Shown: piece after piece, positions 45,421-49,752 of the stretch
Layout: every line of letters begins with the position of its first letter
Numbering within the stretch: position 1 is the stretch's first letter
Assembly (NCBI RefSeq): GCF_000688255.1
Contig: NZ_JHYS01000019.1
Span: forward strand, 1 to 49,752
Direction of reading: 5' to 3'
From: Simplicispira psychrophila DSM 11588
Lineage (GTDB): Bacteria; Pseudomonadota; Gammaproteobacteria; Burkholderiales; Burkholderiaceae_C
Length of the DNA stretch: 49,752 bases
Notes under the pieces: model-generated
Database searches by the model: none
What the model saw: only the letters and a program-made list of their open reading frames with translations
Told to the model about the DNA's origin: nothing
Translations under genes and position numbers: made by a program

Positions 45421-45473
45421 CCATTAATTCAAGCCGACCCGCTAAAGCGGTCGGCTTAATTCAAACGTTAGTC
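45416..45473 (+). repeat. attC 6
   Basis: R'' TCTAACC, R' GTTAGTC, stem AAGCCGACCCGCT against AGCGGTCGGCTT with a loop of 2 nt. It overlaps the last codon of the cassette gene. Confidence 0.88.
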
Positions 45474-45761
45474 TCCCGCAGTAATCTGCACCATGGTTTA
45501 TCTGCCCGCATTTCCACCATCTCGCGCTTTTGCTGTTCCTGGCGCGTGTTTTGGTGTGCGTGGGTTTTTAGCCTTTTTGGGCTCTAGCGCTTATTTAGTA
45601 AGCGCTGCTAGCTATCTTTTTTGTGGCATTGCGCCGCTTCCATGGCGCGGTGTTTTTTCGGGGTTAGCGCCCGTCGTTAAGCTAGGGCTTCCCGTTTTGG
45701 CGTCTGGGTCTAACTCTGCGGTCAAGCCGACCCGCCTACGGCGGGCGGCTTACCTTGGCTG
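45468..45761 (+). mobile_element. Cassette 7, divergent repeat-family cassette
   Basis: 294 bp. The frame at 45493-45765 starts MVYLPAFPPSRAF, diverges in its first 30 codons, then rejoins the family at SSAYLVSAASYLF and APLPWRG. The dispersed-repeat core lies at about 45580-45616. No ribosome site is visible. Confidence 0.7.
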
Positions 45762-45767
45762 TTAGGT
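45709..45767 (+). repeat. attC 7
   Basis: R'' TCTAACT, R' GTTAGGT, stem AAGCCGACCCGCC against GGCGGGCGGCTT. Confidence 0.9.
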
Positions 45768-45770
45768 GTC

Positions 45771-46688
45771 ATGAAGAAACTAAACAAGCTCCTGTTCGTC
45801 GCGGAACGAGATATCGATCTTCTGCTGCTTGAGGAAATAAATGTAAACAGCGACTTTTCGTCGTGGCTATTTCGACTGACAATGCCTCAATGTTTGGATA
45901 TGCCCGCTTGTACTGGCGCATGGCATTCAGTCATACACCCTCAGTTAGGTGAATCTGATATCGTGGTGAAGTACGCAAACGGGCACGCGATCCTCATCGA
46001 AAATAAGGTCGATGCTCCGGCTCAACCCGATCAAGCAGCCCGGTACGGCAAAAGAGGCGCGGAAGGTTGTGATAAGGGGCTTTGGCAAAGTTTTGTAACT
46101 TGCATTGTTGCACCTAGTAGTTACGTGACTACAAATGCTGAAGCACAGAACTACGACGTGCGCATAAGTTACGAGCAGCTTCAAGATTGGTTCAGTAACG
46201 AAAAAACCCAACGCGCAGAATATCGAGCATACATTCTTTCTGAAGCCATCGAGCAAAATCGAAGAGGGTATTCTCCAGTGGCCAATGAGGATGTGACGCA
46301 GTTCTGGTTGTCATATTGGGACATCGCCAATCGGGAATTTCCAGCTTTGGAGATGCAACGGCCCGGTATAAAACCAGCAAACTCGGATTGGCCAGATTTT
46401 CGACCTAATCAGCTTGGGAAAAATATAAACATTGTCCATAAAATGGCTCAAGGCTATGTGGATCTTCAAATTCGAGGTGCTTCTGAGAAGATTGAGCAAA
46501 TCCGAACAATGATGAATGGTCGTAACTTGGATGTTGTGACGGCAGGACGATCTACGGCAATTCGCGTTGTAGTTGCACCTGTTAATCGTTTCGGCTCGTT
46601 TGATGGGCAAAGACAGGAAATAATGCATGCTTTGGATGCCGCTGCGATGCTTTTACAGATCGCCAAAGATATGAGAGATGGCATCTAA
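45771..46688 (+). CDS. Cassette 8, gene 1: PD-(D/E)XK nuclease-superfamily protein
   Basis: A 305-residue protein of the PDDEXK_4 type. The catalytic core is visible as GESDIVVKYANGHAILIENKVDAPAQPDQ, giving D63, E77, K79 and the downstream Gln85/Gln88. A helical region and a C-terminal domain (MAQGYVDLQIRGASEKIEQI) follow. Relatives include stand-alone nucleases in defence islands, but the target here is unknown. It starts 4 nt after attC 7 and is AT-rich relative to the host genes. It shares one cassette with the DUF6508-type gene downstream. Confidence 0.82.
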   Translation: MKKLNKLLFVAERDIDLLLLEEINVNSDFSSWLFRLTMPQCLDMPACTGAWHSVIHPQLGESDIVVKYANGHAILIENKVDAPAQPDQAARYGKRGAEGCDKGLWQSFVTCIVAPSSYVTTNAEAQNYDVRISYEQLQDWFSNEKTQRAEYRAYILSEAIEQNRRGYSPVANEDVTQFWLSYWDIANREFPALEMQRPGIKPANSDWPDFRPNQLGKNINIVHKMAQGYVDLQIRGASEKIEQIRTMMNGRNLDVVTAGRSTAIRVVVAPVNRFGSFDGQRQEIMHALDAAAMLLQIAKDMRDGI

Positions 46689-46785
46689 ATAATCATTTCG
46701 AATGACGTTTGGTCCGTCATCCTTTTCTGCTGAAATAAAAATCAAACATCGTTTCAAACACTCTTAAATTTTCATATTGGACACC

Positions 46786-47190
46786 ATGAAATCAGCCGCT
46801 CCCACCGGTGCAGACTTCGATGAACTACTCGGTTACTTGCCGGTGCTATATAGAGAAGGGTTCAAGCCGGTCGTCCTTTGTGGCGATGGCAAGAAAACAG
46901 ACAAGGGCGTAGTGGTCATGTCTTGGCCTAAATACGAAGAGGCTGTTATTCAATTTTTCAGCGCTGCTGCGCGAGAGTGCTGGTCCGACTCTAATTACAC
47001 ATCAAAGAACATAGGCGCGATGATCTGCGATCCTGAGAAAGTGGCATGTGCAACGCTGCAGGAAATCAAATCTATGCTTACTTGGTGTGTTCGTGGAGAG
47101 CGTTTCTGCGATGGTCACTGGGGCGAGATCATCGAAGGTGGGCAAGTCCGTAATATCCTGCAGAGGCTAAAAGAACTAAGGCCCCTGTAA
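46786..47190 (+). CDS. Cassette 8, gene 2: DUF6508-type protein
   Basis: About 134 residues. The C-terminal part, SMLTWCVRGERFCDGHWGEIIEGGQVRNILQRLKELR, matches the DUF6508 family pattern; the function is unknown. FDELLGYLPVL near the start is also typical. The ATG at 46786 (MKSAAP) or one at 46777 could be used. About 95 AT-rich bases separate it from the nuclease gene. No attC lies between the two, so they move as one cassette. Confidence 0.8.
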   Translation: MKSAAPTGADFDELLGYLPVLYREGFKPVVLCGDGKKTDKGVVVMSWPKYEEAVIQFFSAAARECWSDSNYTSKNIGAMICDPEKVACATLQEIKSMLTWCVRGERFCDGHWGEIIEGGQVRNILQRLKELRPL

Positions 47191-47239
47191 CGCACAGTAG
47201 AAGTAAATCATCGAGGCGGGTCTTACAATCACGCTTGCA

Positions 47240-47299
47240 GCCTAACTCGGCAGTCAAGCGGACTGGCCTACGGCCAGCCGCTTACTTTGTCCGTTAGCC
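47240..47299 (+). repeat. attC 8
   Basis: R'' GCCTAAC, R' GTTAGCC, stem AAGCGGACTGGCC against GGCCAGCCGCTT. It closes a 1532-bp cassette, the longest in the array. Confidence 0.9.
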
Positions 47300-47611
47300 T
47301 GCTGTAAAAGCCGCTTTATCCTGGCCCATGGTTTATTCACCCGCATTCATCTTCTCAAGCGGTTATCCGCTGGGTATTTGGCTGCGTGCCGGGCTTCGCC
47401 TTTGTGTGGGTCGCCAGTTTCAAGTCTTTTTGGCCTCTAGCGCTTGTGCAGCAAGCGCTGGTAGCTATCTTTTTACAAGCATTGCGCCGCTTCCGTGGCG
47501 CAGTGTTTTTTCGCAGTTAGCGCACTTCGTCAAGTTTGGGTTTCCCTTGCTTGCGTCTGTGTCTAACTGGTCGTTGCAGCGGACGGCTACGCCGCGCGCT
47601 GAACTCGGTCG
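47294..47611 (+). mobile_element. Cassette 9, repeat-family cassette
   Basis: 318 bp. The frame at 47328-47615 starts MVYSPAFIFSSGYPLG and ends in attC 9. The dispersed-repeat core lies at about 47432-47469. It is close to cassette 3 in its first half but has a different attC subtype. Confidence 0.75.
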
Positions 47612-47617
47612 TTAGGC
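47562..47617 (+). repeat. attC 9
   Basis: R'' TCTAACT, R' GTTAGGC, stem GCAGCGGACGGC against GCCGCGCGCTG. Confidence 0.88.
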
Positions 47618-47675
47618 ATTCGAGCATCGTCTATCGTAGTATCAATAAGCTCATAACTTAAAAAGAGAATAAATT

Positions 47676-48179
47676 ATGCTTCCGCAAAAAATTTCAGAAC
47701 TGAATTCCCTGCGAGATGAATGTAAATCTATGGTTACCACTCGTGCCAGTTTATCCGCAGGAGCAGCGATTATTCCTATTCCAGGAGCTGACATTGGAGC
47801 CGATGTCGCTTTGCTTCTTGAAATGATTCCGATGATTAACCGAAAGTTTGGTCTAACTCCTGAGCAAATGGATTTGATTGATCCGCAAATAAAAAAACTG
47901 ATACTTGTCGCTGTAACAAGTATTGGAAGTGAGCTGATCGGAAAGATCATAACAAAGCAACTTATTATGCAAGTGTTAAAGCGTATCGGAATTCGCGTTG
48001 CTGCAAAGTCTGTTGCCAAATATATACCTATATTAGGCTCGGCTGTTGCAGCGTCAATTAGCTTTGGTGCCATGAAAATGGTTGGAAACTCTCACGTTGA
48101 TGACTGCTATGAAGTTGTTAAGAAAGTAATCTTAGCCGAAGCAAATGCCAAAGACGCGGCAGAGTCATCGCCCGCCTAA
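47676..48179 (+). CDS. Cassette 10: DUF697-like membrane protein
   Basis: A 167-residue protein. SAGAAIIPIPGADIGADVALLLEMIPMINRKFGL (about 25-59) and a second hydrophobic stretch (SVAKYIPILGSAVAASISFGAMKMV, about 112-136) give two likely membrane or hairpin segments. The pattern resembles the DUF697 domain found in some membrane GTPase partners. An AAAAGAGA ribosome site precedes the ATG. It is AT-rich. The stop codon lies in R'' of attC 10. The function is unknown. Confidence 0.8.
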   Translation: MLPQKISELNSLRDECKSMVTTRASLSAGAAIIPIPGADIGADVALLLEMIPMINRKFGLTPEQMDLIDPQIKKLILVAVTSIGSELIGKIITKQLIMQVLKRIGIRVAAKSVAKYIPILGSAVAASISFGAMKMVGNSHVDDCYEVVKKVILAEANAKDAAESSPA

Positions 48180-48232
48180 CAACTCGTTGCAGTGGATCGG
48201 CTTCGCCGCCCACTGAACTTTATACGTTAGCC
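48174..48232 (+). repeat. attC 10
   Basis: R'' GCCTAAC, R' GTTAGCC, stem GCAGTGGATCGGC against GCCGCCCACTG. It overlaps the end of the cassette gene. Confidence 0.9.
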
Positions 48233-48547
48233 TGCTCGTAAATCGCTTTATTCAAGCCCATGTTTTATTCACCGGCATTTACCTTCTCAAGCGTTTATTC
48301 GTTAGGTTTTTTGCCGTGTGCCGGGCTTCGCCTTTGGGTGCTGCGCCAGTTTCAAGCCTTTTTGGCCTCTAGCCCTTTTGCAGCAAGCGCCAATAGCTAT
48401 CATTTTGCAAGCAGTGCGTCGCCTCCGTGGCGCAGTGCTTTTTCGCGGTTTGCGCCCGTCGTCAATTTGGGGCTTCCCGTTTTGGCTTCTGGGTCTAACT
48501 GTGCAGTCAAGCCGACCCGCCTTCGGCGGGCGGCTTACTTTCGTTCG
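48227..48547 (+). mobile_element. Cassette 11, repeat-family cassette
   Basis: 321 bp. The frame at 48260-48559 starts MFYSPAFTFSSVYSLGFLPCAG and runs past the attC. The dispersed-repeat core lies at about 48364-48401. Confidence 0.75.
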
Positions 48548-48553
48548 TTAGCC
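48494..48553 (+). repeat. attC 11
   Basis: R'' TCTAACT, R' GTTAGCC, stem AAGCCGACCCGCC against GGCGGGCGGCTT. Confidence 0.9.
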
Positions 48554-48826
48554 GCTTAAAAATCCGCTTTATTCAGGCCCATGTTTTATTCACCGGCATT
48601 TACCTTCTCAAGCGTTTATTCGTTGGGTTTTTGGTTTCTCGCCGGGCTTCGCCTTTGGGTGCTGCGCTGGTTTTCAGCTTTTTTTGCCAGCAGTGCGTCG
48701 CCTCCGTGGCGCACTGCTTTTTCGCAGTGCGCGCGCGTCGTCAATTTGGGGCTTCCAGTTTTGGCTTCTGTGGCTAACCGGTCAGTCAAGCCGACCCGCC
48801 TTCGGCGGGCGGCTTACTTTCGTTCG
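48548..48826 (+). mobile_element. Cassette 12, repeat-family cassette lacking the repeat core
   Basis: 279 bp. The frame at 48581-48856 matches cassette 11 up to LRLWVLRWF. It then jumps from FFASS straight to ASPPWRTAF, losing about 40 bp that hold the dispersed-repeat core. It is a natural deletion variant. Confidence 0.75.
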
Positions 48827-48832
48827 TTAGCC
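48772..48832 (+). repeat. attC 12
   Basis: R'' GGCTAAC, R' GTTAGCC, the same stem as attC 11. Confidence 0.9.
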
Positions 48833-49145
48833 CTGCCCAATAATCGCTTTATTTAAGCCCATGGTTTATTCACCCGCATTTACCTTTTCAAGCGTTTATC
48901 CGCTGGGGTTTTTACCGTGTGCCGGGCTTCGCCTTTGGGTGCTGCGCCAGTTTCCAGCCTTTTGGGTCTCTAGCGCTTGCGCAGTAAGCGCTAGTAGCTA
49001 TCATTTTTCCAGCATTGCGCCGCTTCCGTGGCGCGGTGCTTTTTCGCGGTTAGCGCACGTCGTCAAGTTTGGGTTTCCAGTTTTGGCCTCTGGGTCTAAC
49101 TGTGCGCTCAAGTCGGACGGCTTCGCCGCCGCTTAGCTTGGTTCG
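48827..49145 (+). mobile_element. Cassette 13, repeat-family cassette
   Basis: 319 bp. The frame at 48861-49136 starts MVYSPAFTFSSVYPLG. The dispersed-repeat core lies at about 48964-49001, and an internal GTTAGCG follows it. Confidence 0.75.
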
Positions 49146-49151
49146 TTAGCC
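49095..49151 (+). repeat. attC 13
   Basis: R'' TCTAACT, R' GTTAGCC, hairpin TCGGACGGC against GCCGCCGC; the same subtype as attC 3. Confidence 0.88.
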
Positions 49152-49371
49152 TGCCCGCAATAATCCGCATCATGGTTTTTTTGTCGCTGCTTCCACCGCC
49201 GGGCATTTGTGCTGGTTTGGAGTCAAATCCGGCGCTAGCCCTTATTTTGCGTGCGCTTGCAGCTTCTGTTTTCGTAGCGCTGGGCGTCTGCGCAGCATTC
49301 TCGGTTTGGCCGCTGTGGCTAACCGGTCAGTCAAGCCGATTCGCCTTCGGCGGGCGGCTTACTTTCGTTCG
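49146..49371 (+). mobile_element. Cassette 14, short repeat-family cassette
   Basis: 226 bp. The short frame at 49172-49375 (MVFLSLLPPPG) has no ribosome site. Its middle (GTCAAATCCGGCGCTAGC to GCTTGCAGCTTCTGTTTTC) aligns with cassette 1 and with the dispersed repeat. Confidence 0.7.
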
Positions 49372-49377
49372 TTAGCC
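49317..49377 (+). repeat. attC 14
   Basis: R'' GGCTAAC, R' GTTAGCC, stem AAGCCGATTCGCC against GGCGGGCGGCTT with mismatches. Confidence 0.88.
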
Positions 49378-49630
49378 TGCCCGCAATAATCTACGCCATG
49401 CTTGGTTTGTCGCTGCTTCCACCGTCGGGCGTTTGGGCGTTTTTGGTGGGGCTTTGCCTTTTGGCGCTGCGCCAGTTTTCAGCTTTTTTGTCAGCATTGC
49501 GCCGCCTCGGTTACGCTGTGCTTTTTCGCGGTTTGCGCCCATCGCCAGCCTGGGGTTTCCCTTTTTGGCGTCTGGGTCTAACCGGTCAGTCAAGCTGACC
49601 CGCCTTCGGCGGGCAGCTTACTTTCGTTCG
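49372..49630 (+). mobile_element. Cassette 15, short repeat-family cassette
   Basis: 259 bp. The frame at 49398-49598 starts MLGLSLLPPSGVWAF, related to cassette 14 at the start and to cassette 12 in the second half. Like cassette 12 it lacks the CTAGCGC core. Confidence 0.7.
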
Positions 49631-49636
49631 TTAGCC
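49577..49636 (+). repeat. attC 15
   Basis: R'' TCTAACC, R' GTTAGCC, stem AAGCTGACCCGCC against GGCGGGCAGCTT; both arms carry matched changes relative to attC 11. Confidence 0.9.
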
Positions 49637-49752
49637 GCTCTTAAAAGCCACATTATTTAGGCCATGCAATATCCAGCGGCATTTGGTTTCTCAGGCGTTT
49701 ATTCGTTGGGTTTTTTGCCGTGTGCCGGGCTTCGCCTTTGGGTTCTGCGCCG
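49631..49752 (+). mobile_element. Cassette 16 (partial), repeat-family cassette
   Basis: The first 122 bp of another member. The frame from 49664 reads MQYPAAFGFSGVYSLGFLPCAG and continues past the window edge. The array therefore extends beyond this sequence. Confidence 0.75.

Larger units (their letters stand above)
42152..49752. mobile_element. Chromosomal integron: intI, attI and cassette array (right end open)
   Basis: A minus-strand integron integrase is followed at its 5' side by an attI crossover (GTTAGCC at 43302). Fifteen complete cassettes lie between GTTAGNN core sites, and one further partial cassette is cut by the window edge. The attC sites are short (about 52-61 bp) and very alike, which is the mark of a sedentary chromosomal array rather than a resistance integron. 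No antibiotic-resistance gene is present. Cassette genes are generally more AT-rich than the flanking ubi cluster. Confidence 0.93.

Noticed and set aside
43498-49636. Regularly spaced similar repeats that resemble a CRISPR array
   Set aside because: The repeats are 52-61 bp hairpins with GTTAGNN/NNNTAAC ends, spacing is 220-1500 bp and the units between them are cassettes. No cas genes are present.

Overview
The window looks like chromosomal DNA of a Burkholderiales betaproteobacterium, most likely of the Comamonadaceae. This rests on the gene orders hrcA/nadK/recN, TPR-lolB-ispE-tRNA-Gln-prs-rplY-pth and DUF971-ubiE-Tim44-ubiJ-ubiB, on the high G+C, and on scattered short palindromic repeats of the type AATAGCTNCTAGCGC...GCGCTAGAGGC, which I associate with that family. 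The genus cannot be fixed from the sequence alone.

Left edge (1-2.5 kb): the end of a genomic island. The 3' part of an IS3-family transposase with its right inverted repeat sits in the remnant of a phage- or ICE-type ATPase/primase gene. One small gene follows, then about 1 kb without a convincing gene but with a striking ladder of triplicated 8-bp words. The island stops at the 3' side of a CAU-anticodon tRNA gene.

Core region (2.6-42.1 kb): hrcA is divergent from nadK-recN-rapZ. A minus-strand group mutM, dynamin-like GTPase, mutY joins the two GO-system glycosylases through a large GTPase. Next come TPR protein, lolB, ispE, tRNA-Gln, prs, rplY (CTC type), pth and a YfhL-type ferredoxin. 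A complete peptide ABC transporter (two permeases, two ATPases, one binding protein) lies directly upstream of putA and putP. PutA has an N-terminal ribbon-helix-helix domain, and three GTTGCA operator-like words lie in front of it. After a LysE exporter comes folE with a BLUF blue-light sensor gene 2 nt downstream. Then come clsB with a YbhP-like EEP phosphohydrolase, nudB, aspS, DUF502 and FmdB proteins and a Na+/solute symporter. FolE and NudB are consecutive steps of folate synthesis. The ubiquinone cluster ends this part.

Right part (42.15 kb to the end): a chromosomal integron. intI is on the minus strand, attI lies near 43.3 kb, and 15 complete cassettes plus one partial cassette run rightwards, each ended by an attC site of about 55-60 bp. 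Only five cassettes carry genes with ordinary ribosome sites or clear protein character: a secreted protein, a CPSGY-repeat protein, a 73-residue basic protein, a PD-(D/E)XK nuclease plus DUF6508 pair, and a DUF697-like membrane protein. The other cassettes belong to a repeated family. They have no visible ribosome binding site and are built around a copy of the genome's own dispersed palindromic repeat. This family is the most unusual thing in the window.
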